DNA of 64,000 bases from Nocardia goodfellowii (GTDB lineage: Bacteria; Actinomycetota; Actinomycetes; Mycobacteriales; Mycobacteriaceae), in assembly GCF_017875645.1 (NCBI RefSeq), contig NZ_JAGGMR010000001.1, positions 5,022,001 to 5,086,000 on the forward strand, read 5' to 3'. The position numbers were made by a program, and so were the translations under genes. The notes under the pieces were generated by a model. That model searched no databases, was not told the origin of the DNA, and saw only the letters and a program-made list of their open reading frames with translations. Each line of letters begins with the position of its first letter. Position 1 is the stretch's first letter. Below are positions 16,634-26,086 of the stretch, in pieces.

Positions 16634-18457
16634 CTACACGTCGAGCACGATGCGCTCGCCGCGAGCGCGAGATACACAGGGGTAGATGATATCGGTACGG
16701 TCGCGGTCGGCGGCTCGCAGCACGTCGTCGCGATGGTCAGGGGTCCCGGCCAGCACCCGGGTGGCGCAGCTGCCACAGACGCCGTCCTCGCAGGACAGGT
16801 CGACAGTGGGGTCGACCTCCTGAATCGCCGAGAGCAGCGTCCGATCGGCGGGGATGTGGACGACGACGCCCGAGCGCCGCAGTTCGGCCTCGAACGGCGC
16901 GTTGGTGGCATTCTCGGAGCGGTTGCTCGCCGCGAAGCGTTCGGTGTGCAACGCGACACCGGGATGCTGTGCCGCAACGATTTCCGCCGCACGCAGCAGT
17001 TCCTCGGGTCCGCAACAGTAGACGGCGGTGTCCGCCGGCGCCTGGGCCAGTAGTGCCTCGAGGTCGGGCCGCGCGTGGGTGTCGGCGGGCAGGAGCGTCA
17101 CCCGCCGCGGGTAGCGCTGCCGCAGCGTGGCGGCGAACGCCATCGTGGGCAGCGACCGGCCGCGATAGACCAGCCGCCAGTCGGCTCCGCGCCGGTCCAG
17201 CCGCTCGATCATGGGCAGGAACGGCGTGATGCCGATACCGCCCGCGACGAACAGGTACGCGGGAGCGTCGACGAGGGGAAAATTGTTGCGCGGACCCCGG
17301 ATACCGATGTTCATGCCGGTGCGCAAGCCGTGGATCTCGGTCGATCCGCCGCGTCCGTCCGGCTCCTCGAGCACCGCGATCCGGTAGGTGCCGGTCTGCG
17401 CCGGATCGCCGCAGAGCGAATACTGGCGCACCCGTCCGGAGGGCAGCACCAGGTCGATATGAGCTCCCGGCTCCCATCCGGGCAGCGGCTCGCCGCCGAG
17501 GGCGCGCAGCGTGAGTTCGATGGTGCCGAGGGCTGATTCATGCCGATCCGCGACCGTCACACGCAGCTCCCGAGCCGGTCGCCGGGCGGGCGGCAACCGC
17601 CTGCCGTGCCGCGTTCTGCCGCCCGGCTTGTACAGCGACAGCAGCATCGCCGCGACCAAGCCGAGCAGCGAGGTGCCGAATCCCCAGAAGGCCACGTCGG
17701 CGTCGGCGGTGAGCTCGGCCGTGGTTCCGCCGTCGGCGGCCAGCCGCATGGCTTGCTGGTGCGCGCGCTCCAGTGCGTCATGCAGAAATCCGAACGCCAT
17801 GAACAGGATGCTCACCGCGATGGTGAGTTTGACGGCGACCCAGTAGTAGCGGACCAGGCCCCAGCCGGTGGTCACGCCGAGGGCGAGACCGGTGAGGATG
17901 GTGGCGAAGTTCGCCCAGGGCAAGAGCGTGATGTCGAAGGTGGTCATCAATGCGTAAGCGGCCACGCCGGTTTCGATATCGGTGGTGGTCATGGCGACCA
18001 GTGCCATGGCGGTCACGGTCAGGGCGATACCCACCCAGCAGGCGGCGGCGAGTACATGGGCGGCGACCAGGGCCTTACGTGGCCGGGGCCGCAATTGTCC
18101 CGCGAGTCGCGAAACAGCCGGTACCACAAGCCAGGTCGCGAACAGGGCGACCAGATCCCCGACCAGGAAGGCTTGCAGCACCGCCGCGATCATCAGCACC
18201 CAGCCGAGACCGAGCACGAGGGGGCGCGGGGCGCGCGGTCGCAGGGATATCAGGGCCGCGAGGCCGCCACTGAGTGCGGCGAGCAACAACCAGACCGGAA
18301 CGCGGGCGTCCGGCAGGGAGGGCGGAAAGACCGAGGGCAGTTGCGCGGCCAGTAAGGCCAGGATCGCGAAGCCCACCAATATGTTTCGGGCTGCCGCCGG
18401 TACGGGGGAGGAGCTCCGCGTGGCAAGCGCGGGCGGACGGGCTGGCTGGATAGGCAT
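16634..18457 (-). CDS. Membrane protein fused to a phthalate-dioxygenase-reductase-type flavin/Fe-S reductase
   Basis: This 607-aa fusion starts with about eight transmembrane helices (roughly residues 25-285), including AAHVLAAACWVG and YYWVAVKLTIAVSIL that resemble small DUF2269-like membrane proteins. From about residue 300 it is a complete reductase in the order flavin-NAD-[2Fe-2S]: flavin motif RQYSLCGD, nucleotide segment VAGGIGITPFLPM, YCCGPEELL, then a plant-type ferredoxin with Cys556, Cys561, Cys564 and Cys594 (C-x4-C-x2-C-x29-C). That order is the phthalate dioxygenase reductase/VanB class, which passes NADH electrons to oxygenases. The membrane half suggests delivery to a membrane acceptor or a membrane-tethered partner. 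It is first in an operon with padR; no oxygenase gene is nearby. Confidence 0.85.
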   Translation of the reverse strand: MPIQPARPPALATRSSSPVPAAARNILVGFAILALLAAQLPSVFPPSLPDARVPVWLLLAALSGGLAALISLRPRAPRPLVLGLGWVLMIAAVLQAFLVGDLVALFATWLVVPAVSRLAGQLRPRPRKALVAAHVLAAACWVGIALTVTAMALVAMTTTDIETGVAAYALMTTFDITLLPWANFATILTGLALGVTTGWGLVRYYWVAVKLTIAVSILFMAFGFLHDALERAHQQAMRLAADGGTTAELTADADVAFWGFGTSLLGLVAAMLLSLYKPGGRTRHGRRLPPARRPARELRVTVADRHESALGTIELTLRALGGEPLPGWEPGAHIDLVLPSGRVRQYSLCGDPAQTGTYRIAVLEEPDGRGGSTEIHGLRTGMNIGIRGPRNNFPLVDAPAYLFVAGGIGITPFLPMIERLDRRGADWRLVYRGRSLPTMAFAATLRQRYPRRVTLLPADTHARPDLEALLAQAPADTAVYCCGPEELLRAAEIVAAQHPGVALHTERFAASNRSENATNAPFEAELRRSGVVVHIPADRTLLSAIQEVDPTVDLSCEDGVCGSCATRVLAGTPDHRDDVLRAADRDRTDIIYPCVSRARGERIVLDV

Positions 18458-18473
18458 AGGACGTCTCCGCGAA

Positions 18474-18491
18474 ATAGTCGATATCGACTAT
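18474..18491. promoter_or_regulatory. Perfect 18-bp palindrome, candidate PadR operator
   Basis: ATAGTCGATATCGACTAT is fully self-complementary and lies 16 bp upstream of the reductase start codon, where bound protein would block transcription or initiation. The operon encodes a PadR repressor, and PadR proteins bind extended AT-flanked dyads of this size. I saw no second copy in the window. Confidence 0.65.
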
Positions 18492-18552
18492 CCGAGTATG
18501 TTCGCGCCGCCGCCGCCCGGCCATCGGGAATCACCCTGAGATCCCGGCCGGC

Positions 18553-19332
18553 TCAGTCCAGCAAACGCCACAAGCCGATCACACCCAGCACGACGATCGC
18601 GGCGCGCAATGCCCGTGGCGAGAGCCGCCGACCGTAGCGAGCTCCGACCGAGCCACCGATCAGGGACCCGATCGCGATCAAACCCGCGGCGCTCCAGCTG
18701 ATACGGTCGAACGCGACGATCGTGTAACTGAGAGCGGCGACGACATTGACGATCAGCGTCAGCAGGTTCTTGCTCGCGTTCATGCGCTGGATCGGTTCGG
18801 AGACGAGCACACCCATGACGCCGATCAGCAGAATCCCCTGCGCGGCGGTGAAATAGCCACCGTAAACGCCGACGGCGAACGTTCCGATGGTCAGCAGGGT
18901 GAGCTTCACGCGACCGAGGTGATCGACCGCGACGCCCGCCGCTTCCGAACGTCGTCTGGCCCACGCCTGGATGCGCGGCTGGAAGATGACGAGCGTCAGC
19001 GCGGCGATCATCAGAACCGGAACTACCGTGGCGAACACCGATGGCGGCAGGTGTAGCAACAGCCACGCGCCGAGTAGCGCCCCGAGGAACGAGGCGGGTA
19101 TCTGCCACTTCAACATCTGCCACTGCCCGCGCAGTTCCCGTCGATACCCCCAGGTCCCCGACACACTTCCGGCCACGAGCCCGATCGCGTTCGACATGGT
19201 CGCGATCTGCGGGGGATAGCCGAACGCGACGAGCGTCGGGAAGGTAATGAGGGTCCCGGTTCCGACCACGGCGTTGATAGCGCCCGCGCCGAAACCGGCA
19301 ACCAGGATGACGAGGATTTCGATGGCTGGCAT
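18553..19332 (-). CDS. TauE/SafE-family membrane permease
   Basis: This 259-aa protein has seven to eight transmembrane helices and the family's repeated glycine-rich halves (GFGAGAINAVVGTGTLITFPTL near the N-terminus, split by PPQIATMSNAIGLVAGS; GVYGGYFTAAQGILL in the second half; ASKNLLTLIVNVVAAL). TauE/SafE proteins are thought to export or import small anions such as sulfite or sulfoacetate, but specificity is not predictable here. The ATG at 19332 is chosen because the family alignment begins there. The frame is open to a GTG at 19401 and an internal ATG, so the start is uncertain. It stands alone between the reductase operon and the dehydrogenase gene. Confidence 0.85.
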   Translation of the reverse strand: MPAIEILVILVAGFGAGAINAVVGTGTLITFPTLVAFGYPPQIATMSNAIGLVAGSVSGTWGYRRELRGQWQMLKWQIPASFLGALLGAWLLLHLPPSVFATVVPVLMIAALTLVIFQPRIQAWARRRSEAAGVAVDHLGRVKLTLLTIGTFAVGVYGGYFTAAQGILLIGVMGVLVSEPIQRMNASKNLLTLIVNVVAALSYTIVAFDRISWSAAGLIAIGSLIGGSVGARYGRRLSPRALRAAIVVLGVIGLWRLLD

Positions 19333-19455
19333 CGGACCGACGTTACGGATTCCGCCGAGATCCATTGCGAGCGGTATCGATATGGTGGCTGACCCGGACA
19401 CGAGGTCCGCACTCCCTGCGGAAGTGCATCCGATGCAGGGGAATTCGGCGGGCCG

Positions 19456-20598
19456 TCAGGCGACGGCGTACGGGTGCGCCGCGGCGCGGTTCTGGAACGA
19501 GAGGATCCGCGAATTCTGGACGCGCCCTTCGCGGATCTCGATGGCGCGGCGGATGGTGGCGTTGCCGTCCCAGGCGTCGGGTCCCGCCAGCACGATCGGC
19601 AGGTATTCCAGCAGTGCCTCGGAGTTCTCCCAGGTGGCGGAGTTCCACAGGAAGGACGGGCTGTGATCGACGCCGTAGTAGTGCAGGTCGTCGCCGACGG
19701 TGAACATCGGGTCCGCGAACGAGGTGGGGCGGGCCCATTCGAAACCCATGCCCTCGTCGCACGAGACATCGACGAACAGTGTGCCGCGCGCGAACAGGGA
19801 CAGATCCTCGTTGCCGACGAACATCAGCGGTTCCTCGGTGTCCTGCAGGATGCAGTTCACGACGATGTCGTACTGGGCCAGCATTTCCGCCAGCGGCCCG
19901 GATTCCGGTGCTTTCAAGGCGAGGGTGCGACCGGGATTCGCGGGATCGCGCTCGAAATGCTGCATGCGCACCGACGCGAACGGCGAGGCGACCGCCGACA
20001 CGCTGCGCTGGGTCAGCACTGTGACATCGCTGATCCCGAGTGCCGACAGCGCGCGTACCGCCCCGCGGGCGGTCGCGCCGAAACTGATGACCGCTGCCCG
20101 CATGCGCCGGCCGTAATCGCCGGTGGCTCCCCGTAATTGCAGCGCGTGCATGACCGAGCAGTAGCCGGCGAGTTCGTTGTTCTTATGGAAGACGTGGACG
20201 CTGAAGTTGCCCTCTTTCGTCCAGTGGTTCATCGCCTCCCACGCGATCAGCGTGAGCTCACGGTCGATCGCGAGCTGGGTTATCCGCTTGTCCTGCACGC
20301 AGTGCGGCCAGCCCCACACCACTTGGCCGGAGCGCATGTTCGCCAAGTCTTCGGGCAGTGGCTTCGGCAACAGCAGTACGTCACACTCGGCGAACAGTTC
20401 GGCGCGGGTGCGATGGCCGCCGACCAGCGGGGCCAGGTGCGCATCGGTGTAGCCGAAACGATCGCCGTAGCCCCGCTCGAGGAAGATCTGGCCGCGCAAG
20501 GCCGGTTCGATCCGGTCGAAGTGTGCGGGGTGGATAGCCAATCGGTGCTCGTCTTCTTTGCGGGAGGACGCGACTACACCGATGGTCAGTTGCTTCAC
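19456..20598 (-). CDS. Alanine-dehydrogenase/N5-(carboxyethyl)ornithine-synthase-like protein
   Basis: This 380-aa protein belongs to the AlaDH/PNT superfamily, with an N-terminal domain (IGVVASSRKEDEHRLAIHP, ECDVLLLPKPLPEDL, VVWGWPHCVQD) and a Rossmann NAD(P) domain (RAAVISFGATARGAVRALS). A conserved later segment reads VDVSCDEGMGFEWARP and YYGVDHSPSFLWNSAT. This subgroup is usually annotated N5-(carboxyethyl)ornithine synthase, which reductively condenses pyruvate with ornithine, but most actinobacterial members are uncharacterised. The start is a GTG at 20598; an ATG is not available nearby. It stands as a single gene; its possible role in supplying an unusual amino acid to the NRPS is speculation. 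Confidence 0.75.
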   Translation of the reverse strand: MKQLTIGVVASSRKEDEHRLAIHPAHFDRIEPALRGQIFLERGYGDRFGYTDAHLAPLVGGHRTRAELFAECDVLLLPKPLPEDLANMRSGQVVWGWPHCVQDKRITQLAIDRELTLIAWEAMNHWTKEGNFSVHVFHKNNELAGYCSVMHALQLRGATGDYGRRMRAAVISFGATARGAVRALSALGISDVTVLTQRSVSAVASPFASVRMQHFERDPANPGRTLALKAPESGPLAEMLAQYDIVVNCILQDTEEPLMFVGNEDLSLFARGTLFVDVSCDEGMGFEWARPTSFADPMFTVGDDLHYYGVDHSPSFLWNSATWENSEALLEYLPIVLAGPDAWDGNATIRRAIEIREGRVQNSRILSFQNRAAAHPYAVA

Positions 20599-20669
20599 TA
20601 TCCGAGTCTACGCGCGCCGCCGGTCCGATTCGTACCACTCGGTATGTGCTGCCGAAGCCGGGTCCGGCC

Positions 20670-21419
20670 TCAGTCGCCGAGCGCCCCGCAGGAAATATTG
20701 ATCTGTGTGGCGGTCAGCGAGCGGCCGCGTTCGGAGGCCACGAAGGCCGCGACGTGACCGACATCGGCCAGCGATGCGGCGCGACCGAGCAGGGTGGCGT
20801 CGTGAATGCCTTGCCGCGCGGGTTCCGTTTCCGGGATATCGGGGAAGGATTCCGGAATGCCGCCGGTGAGCAAGGTCACCACGCGGACGCCGTGCGGACC
20901 GAGGTCGGCCGCCCACTGCCTGCGCAGCCCCTCCAGTGCGTCGAAGCCGACCTGGACGTTGCCGAGGCCGGGCACCTTGCTCCCCGGCGCCGATCCGCCG
21001 AAGAACAGGATCGCACCGGACTTCTGGGCGATCATGTGCCGCGCGGCGGTCTTGGTGGTCAGCAGCTGAGCGGTGACGAGCCGGGCCATCGAATCCGCGA
21101 AATCGGTGACGGAGATGTCGATGAGCGGCTGGAAGATCGCCGTCTGGGAGATCACGTTCACCGAAATATCCAGGCTGCCCGTCTTTTCGACGATGGCGTC
21201 GGCGTGATCGGCGACCGCGGTCGCGTCGAAGACGTCGACGACGGCGGTTTCGGCGCGACCACCCCGGGCGCGGATCCGCTCGGCCACCGCGTCCAGGGTG
21301 GCGGCCGTGCGGCCGACGAGGAAGCAGTTCGCGCCTTCGGCGGCGAAGCCCTCGGCCATCGCGGAGCCGATACTGCCGCCGGCGCCGTAGATCACCGCGT
21401 TCTTGTCTGCGAGCATCAT
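20670..21419 (-). CDS. Short-chain dehydrogenase/reductase-fold protein lacking the Tyr-x3-Lys motif
   Basis: This 249-aa Rossmann protein has the SDR cofactor segment AVIYGAGGSIGSAMA, strand 4 VNVISQTA in place of NNAG, and ILFFGGSAPG at the catalytic serine. Where the catalytic Tyr-x-x-x-Lys should be it reads GNVQVGFDALEGLRRQ, with neither tyrosine nor the spaced lysine. That places it in the divergent SDR group seen in actinobacteria and argues against classical oxidoreductase chemistry. The start (ATG at 21419, or the next codon) has AGGAG seven bases upstream. It is followed on the same strand after 265 bp by nothing but the convergent-facing end of the dehydrogenase gene, and preceded by the LAL regulator, a likely controller. 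Confidence 0.82.
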   Translation of the reverse strand: MMLADKNAVIYGAGGSIGSAMAEGFAAEGANCFLVGRTAATLDAVAERIRARGGRAETAVVDVFDATAVADHADAIVEKTGSLDISVNVISQTAIFQPLIDISVTDFADSMARLVTAQLLTTKTAARHMIAQKSGAILFFGGSAPGSKVPGLGNVQVGFDALEGLRRQWAADLGPHGVRVVTLLTGGIPESFPDIPETEPARQGIHDATLLGRAASLADVGHVAAFVASERGRSLTATQINISCGALGD

Positions 21420-21530
21420 GGTTTTTCTCCTATCGGGTGTGTCCTACGGGAGAAAAGCTATGGCGCCGGTCGCGGCCCTCGCATCAGTCGGATGACCGGT
21501 TCGCCGGGACGGCGGGTGCCGTCGGCTAAG

Positions 21531-24266
21531 TCATTGCCCCTCGGACAGACCGAGGTGGGCGAGCTCGGCTCGCCGCGTGACACCGAGTTTCGGATACGCC
21601 TTGTACAGATGGTGTCCGACGGTGCGCGGACTCAGGAACAACCGAGCGCCGATCTCCTTGTTGCTGTGCCCGGCCGCGGCCCAGCGCACGACCTGAAGTT
21701 CCTGCGGCGTCAGAAGTTTCAGCGGATCGCTGTGCTGCGCGGTCGGCTGCTCGCCGAGGGCGGCCAATTCGACACGCGCCCGGTCGGCCCAGGGCCGGGC
21801 GCCCAGATGGTCGAAAGCCGCTGTCGCCGCGAGCAATTGGGCTCGCGCCTCGGCGCGTCGCCTGCGACGGCGCAGCCACTCGCCGAACACCAGCTGGGTC
21901 CGGGCGCGATCGTAGGGGCCGCCGTGTTCGTCGTGCAGGCGCGACGCGGCGCGGTAGTGCCGCTCCGCGGCCTCGTCGTCCACCGCGAGCAGCGCGCGGC
22001 AACGGTGCGAAAGTGCTGTCGCCAAGGAGCTTTCGACCTGCCGCGCCCAGTTCTCGAACGCCGCGAGATGGGCGGGGGCGCGCTCGGGCCGTTTGGCCCG
22101 CACGGCGGCTTCCACCCGGTCGGGAATCGCCCGGATGAGGAAATCGTGTGCCGCGGGTCCGGCGCAGACGCCGTCGAGCAGGTCCAAGGCGGCCTCGAAT
22201 CGCCCGGCGGCCAACTCACCGAGCGCGAGTGCCCAGGACAGCAGGGCGTGGTGGGTCGGGTGGCGCTCGGCCAGGAGCGGGCCGATCTCGGCGGCCAGCG
22301 ACCGGGACCGGGAATCGTCCCCGCCGACCGCGGCCAGCCAGACCGAGATGGCTCGCAGTACGAGCAACTCGGTCTCCATGCCGAGCTCCGTGCTGAGCGA
22401 AACAGCCTCCGCCACCGAGGTTTCCGCTTCCAGAAACTGTCCGCTCAACAATTGGGCGAGTGCCGCGACCTCCAGCGCGTACGGGATCCACTGCACCGCC
22501 CCGGTGGCGCGGGCCCGGTCCACCGACATGGCCATGACGGCGGCGGCGCCCGCGTCGTCGGCCAGCATCACAGCGCTGAAAGCGGCGACGACCTCGTGCA
22601 GGTAGCCGGCGGTGCCGGTGTGCGCCGCACGCACCTGAGCCGCCATGGCTTCGGTCGCGGCTTCGGGTTTTCCGGCGAGGAAATCGGCCCAGGCGACCTG
22701 CGCCGCGACGTGCGGGTGCAGAGGTGAATCGGCCGGTAGCCGAAGAGATTCCAACATCCGGACGCCGTGCTCGATCAGGTCGTGCCGCGCCGCGTCGCGG
22801 GCGCAGCACACGGCCTCGGTCAGCATGAACACGGCGCGCGCCGGATCGCTGTCGACGACCAGTTCCGCGGCGGTCAGCGCGAGCGTGGTGTCCGCCACCG
22901 GTGAGGTCCGTTCGTATTCGATCTGCGCCCTGATCTGCGTCGCGTCGGCGACTATTTCGTTGTCCTCGGTGAGTGCGGCGGCTTCGGCGGCGAGCCGGGT
23001 CGCCCGATCGGGCCGGCCCGCGTCATAGGCGGCGCTGGCTGCCAGGAGCAACCGCCGGGCCCGCTGCGCCGTGTCGATACTGAGCCGCCCGGCCCGATCG
23101 TAGGCGGCCGACACCGCCATCGCACCGCCGCGATGCTGTGCGCGCCGCGCCGTGCGCTCGAGTTCCGCGGCCACCTGTTCGTCGGGGTCGGTGGTGGCGG
23201 CGGCGAGATGCCAGGTGCGCCGGTCGGCTTCCTCAGGTTCGGTCAGGGCCTCGGCGAAGGCTCTGTGCACCGCGATCCGCTGATGGTGGGTCGCCAGCTG
23301 ATAGGCGGCGGCGCGAATCAACGGATGCCGGAACGACATCCGGTCGGCGGACATGCTGAGGAGGTCGGCGTGCTCGGCGGGCTCGAGATCGGCGGCCGTG
23401 AGATCGAACGCCGCGCCCACGCGCAAGATCGTGTCGACACCGGCCCCGGTGTCGGCCGCCGCGACCAACAACAGCGTGCGCGTCCCAGCGGGCAGTTCGG
23501 CGATCTGTGCTCGGAAGCTGTCCTGCACCCGGCGTGCCACCGGCAGTGGGCCGACCTCGTGCCCGGGATCCGCGTGCCCGGCCCGCTCGGCACTGCGCCG
23601 GGCTATGCCCAATTCGATGAGAGCCAGCGGATTTCCGGCGGATTCGGCCAGCACCCGTTCCCGTCCCGGCACGGTGAGCCCCGTGGCGTGCGTATCGAGC
23701 AGTTCCGCGGCGGTCCGGCGCGACAGACCGCCCAGCCGCATGGTGTCGAGGCCGGGCGTGGCGAACGGCAGCGCGGTGTCCCGCACGGCGAAGATCACCG
23801 CGATGGGGTCGGCGTGAAACCGTCGCGCGGCGAACAACAACGCGTCCGAGGAGCCGCGGTCCAGCCACTGCGCGTCATCGATGAGCAGCAGCGTCGGTGT
23901 CTCGGCGGCCAGCTCGGCCAGCAACGTCAAGGTGGCCGCGCCGACGAGGAACCGGTTGGCCTCCGGCGCCTCGATCTGCCCGAACGCCGCCCGCAACGCC
24001 GCCGCCTGCGGTGGCGGAAGCCGGTCGAGCCGGTTCAGATAGGGGTAGAGCAGCAGATGCAGCCCGCCGAAGGCCAATTCGGCCTCGGACTCGACACCGA
24101 TCCCGCGCACCACCTGGATTCCGGCTGTCGTGGCCGCGTACTCCAGCAACGCCGATTTTCCGATACCCGCTTCGCCGCGGATCACCAGCGCACGGCTGAT
24201 TCCCGCCCTCGCGTCGGCCACGAGCCTATCGATCTGGGCCCGCTCGCCCGCACGCCCCAGCAACAC
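21531..24266 (-). CDS. LAL-type LuxR-family transcriptional regulator (AAA ATPase plus LuxR HTH)
   Basis: This roughly 911-aa large ATP-binding LuxR regulator has an N-terminal AAA domain with VLLGRAGERAQIDRL, Walker A GEAGIGKSALLEY and Walker B LLLIDDAQWLDRG. A long helical (TPR-like) middle follows, and a C-terminal LuxR helix-turn-helix (LLTPQELQVVRWAAAGHSNKEIG split by family register, then LFLSPRTVGHHLYKAYPKLG). It binds DNA as an ATP-dependent activator and typically controls nearby operons, here probably the SDR gene. The GTG at 24266 is preferred because the AAA domain starts there. A longer frame to 24512 would overlap the neighbouring gene and reads as low-complexity shadow. It might also be a pathway regulator for distant genes. 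Confidence 0.87.
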   Translation of the reverse strand: MLLGRAGERAQIDRLVADARAGISRALVIRGEAGIGKSALLEYAATTAGIQVVRGIGVESEAELAFGGLHLLLYPYLNRLDRLPPPQAAALRAAFGQIEAPEANRFLVGAATLTLLAELAAETPTLLLIDDAQWLDRGSSDALLFAARRFHADPIAVIFAVRDTALPFATPGLDTMRLGGLSRRTAAELLDTHATGLTVPGRERVLAESAGNPLALIELGIARRSAERAGHADPGHEVGPLPVARRVQDSFRAQIAELPAGTRTLLLVAAADTGAGVDTILRVGAAFDLTAADLEPAEHADLLSMSADRMSFRHPLIRAAAYQLATHHQRIAVHRAFAEALTEPEEADRRTWHLAAATTDPDEQVAAELERTARRAQHRGGAMAVSAAYDRAGRLSIDTAQRARRLLLAASAAYDAGRPDRATRLAAEAAALTEDNEIVADATQIRAQIEYERTSPVADTTLALTAAELVVDSDPARAVFMLTEAVCCARDAARHDLIEHGVRMLESLRLPADSPLHPHVAAQVAWADFLAGKPEAATEAMAAQVRAAHTGTAGYLHEVVAAFSAVMLADDAGAAAVMAMSVDRARATGAVQWIPYALEVAALAQLLSGQFLEAETSVAEAVSLSTELGMETELLVLRAISVWLAAVGGDDSRSRSLAAEIGPLLAERHPTHHALLSWALALGELAAGRFEAALDLLDGVCAGPAAHDFLIRAIPDRVEAAVRAKRPERAPAHLAAFENWARQVESSLATALSHRCRALLAVDDEAAERHYRAASRLHDEHGGPYDRARTQLVFGEWLRRRRRRAEARAQLLAATAAFDHLGARPWADRARVELAALGEQPTAQHSDPLKLLTPQELQVVRWAAAGHSNKEIGARLFLSPRTVGHHLYKAYPKLGVTRRAELAHLGLSEGQ

Positions 24267-24327
24267 GCCTGTCAGCCTAACGACTGGTGCCCGCGCACTG
24301 GGCAATTCGTCGAGGTCTATCGCCTTG

Positions 24328-25026
24328 TCAGGCAGGCTCGGCGATGAGGTGCAGGTACGCGGTGTCGAGTGGGATGTCGACCGCGAACCAGGCGGCGGGG
24401 CGATCGTCGTCCCGGGGACACCAAGCCGTCGCGACGCACAGCCGCGCGACCTCCGCGGCGGCCAGGCCGGGCAGGTGCCAGGCGATTCCGGCCGGATCCG
24501 AGTAGCGCACACCGTATTCGGCGGAAGGATCGGGGGTACCGGGGGGCAGCAGGTCCGCCCAGTCGGCGGGCATCAAGCGGCCGTCGGCGGCCTGCAGGGC
24601 GAGTAGTTCGCCGTCCGGGCCGCCGATGGAGACCATGAAGTGCTCGTTTTCGACACTGACGGCCGCGAGGCATTCGCCGGAATCCGGGCCGCCGTAGGCA
24701 TCGGCCGGCAGATCGGTGAGTTCGGCCGAGACGACAAGCCCGGAGACCGCGGCCTGCGCCCGCACCTGCCAGATCGCCGCCCCCATCGGCACCGGCGCAC
24801 CGCCGTCCCACGAGGGGATCTCGATACTTCCGATCAGCAGATCCACCGTCGCGGTGTGCTGGTCCCACCGATGCAGGTGCGCTCCATTCGGCAAGCGCCA
24901 CACGGTATCCGGCTCGGCCGGTAGCACAGTGGAGCCGAGTGTGACGGTGAACTCGACCGTGCCGAGGGGAGTGTCGATCGCGGCTCGGCGGCGGGCCGCC
25001 CGGGCCAGGCGGTCGGTGGGGAGCAT
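24328..25026 (-). CDS. Hypothetical protein of about 232 residues
   Basis: I do not recognise this protein. From the ATG at 25026 it reads [18 protein letters not shown] and then a mainly beta-strand protein with many aromatic and acidic residues ([57 protein letters not shown]). There is no signal peptide or membrane helix. The frame continues upstream to 25209 but that would overlap the divergent dioxygenase gene, so the shorter start is preferred. It lies 61 bp upstream of the LAL regulator on the same strand and could be cotranscribed with it. Confidence 0.6.
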   Translation of the reverse strand: MLPTDRLARAARRRAAIDTPLGTVEFTVTLGSTVLPAEPDTVWRLPNGAHLHRWDQHTATVDLLIGSIEIPSWDGGAPVPMGAAIWQVRAQAAVSGLVVSAELTDLPADAYGGPDSGECLAAVSVENEHFMVSIGGPDGELLALQAADGRLMPADWADLLPPGTPDPSAEYGVRYSDPAGIAWHLPGLAAAEVARLCVATAWCPRDDDRPAAWFAVDIPLDTAYLHLIAEPA

Positions 25027-25159
25027 GCGCCCATCATGCAGTAACGCCCTGAACCGGCTGCTGGCGAGGATTGGATTCGGCGTGACCGTAAAGGTGTTCG
25101 CGCTGCCGAGGAGCTGGTTTCGTGGCACCTGTTGTTCGGTTCCGGCGAAAGGCCCTGGC

Positions 25160-26086
25160 ATGTCCGTTGACAGCTCCGCAGATTCCGGCCCCGCGGTGCG
25201 GGTGGTCAAGCTCGGCGCGAATATCGGCGCGCGGGTGGAAGGCGTCCGGCTCGGCGGCGAGGTGGGCGCGGGGACCGTCGCGACCGTTCGGGCGGCGTTG
25301 CACGAGCATAAAGTGCTCTTCTTCCAGGGCCAGGATCACCTGACCGAGGACGGACAGTACGCATTCGCGGAACTACTGGGCAGCCCGACCACGCCACATC
25401 CGACGCTGACCGCCGCGGGGGAGCGGAGCCTGGCCATCGATTCACGGCACGGCCGTTCCAATGTGTGGCACACCGATGTCACCTTCGTCGATCGGGTGCC
25501 GAGCGCGTCGATCCTGCGGGCCGTCACGCTGCCCAGCTATGGCGGCTCGACCATCTGGGCGTCGACGGTCGCGGCGTACGAGGCGCTGCCGGAACCGCTC
25601 AAAGTACTGGCCGGGAAGCTGCGCGCACGGCACACCAACCGGTATGACTACACCGGTGAGGGCCGTGCCGCGGAGTCTTCGGCGTACCGGCGGGAGTTCG
25701 AATCGACGTATTTCGAGACCGAGCATCCCGTGGTCGAAATTCATCCCGAAACCGGCGAACGTGCCTTATTGCTGGGCTGCTTCGTAAAAGAACTGGTCGG
25801 CCTTTCCAATAGTGAATCGAAGGCGCTGTTCCAGCTGTTCCAGAATCGGATCACCCGGTTGGAGAACACCACCCGCTGGAACTGGTTGCCGGGCGATGTG
25901 GCGATCTGGGACAACCGCGCCACCCAGCATTACGCCGTCGACGACTACGACAGCGCCGAGCACCGCACACTGACCCGCATCACCCTGGCCGGGGCCGTCC
26001 CGGTCGGCGCCGACGGGCGATCCAGCGTCGTGATCGCGGGCGACGCCGGGTACTACGCGCCCGTCGAAGCGCCGCGGGCGGCATAA
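25160..26086 (+). CDS. TauD/TfdA-family Fe(II)/2-oxoglutarate dioxygenase
   Basis: This 308-aa non-haem iron dioxygenase hydroxylates a small substrate using O2 and 2-oxoglutarate. Seen: [16 protein letters not shown] (family N-terminus), the iron-binding H-x-D in NVWHTDVTF, the distal histidine in [12 protein letters not shown] and the 2-oxoglutarate-binding arginine segment [11 protein letters not shown]. Length fits taurine dioxygenase and relatives. The ATG at 25160 follows GAAAGG. Taurine, alkyl sulfate or another sulfonate are typical substrates, but the substrate is not determined by sequence alone. The compatible-solute importer operon starts 141 bp downstream on the same strand. Confidence 0.88.
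   Translation: MSVDSSADSGPAVRVVKLGANIGARVEGVRLGGEVGAGTVATVRAALHEHKVLFFQGQDHLTEDGQYAFAELLGSPTTPHPTLTAAGERSLAIDSRHGRSNVWHTDVTFVDRVPSASILRAVTLPSYGGSTIWASTVAAYEALPEPLKVLAGKLRARHTNRYDYTGEGRAAESSAYRREFESTYFETEHPVVEIHPETGERALLLGCFVKELVGLSNSESKALFQLFQNRITRLENTTRWNWLPGDVAIWDNRATQHYAVDDYDSAEHRTLTRITLAGAVPVGADGRSSVVIAGDAGYYAPVEAPRAA

Noticed and set aside
24267..24512. N-terminal extension of the LAL regulator
   Set aside because: It would overlap the neighbouring gene and reads as Pro/Ser/Arg-rich shadow before the AAA domain, which starts at the GTG at 24266.
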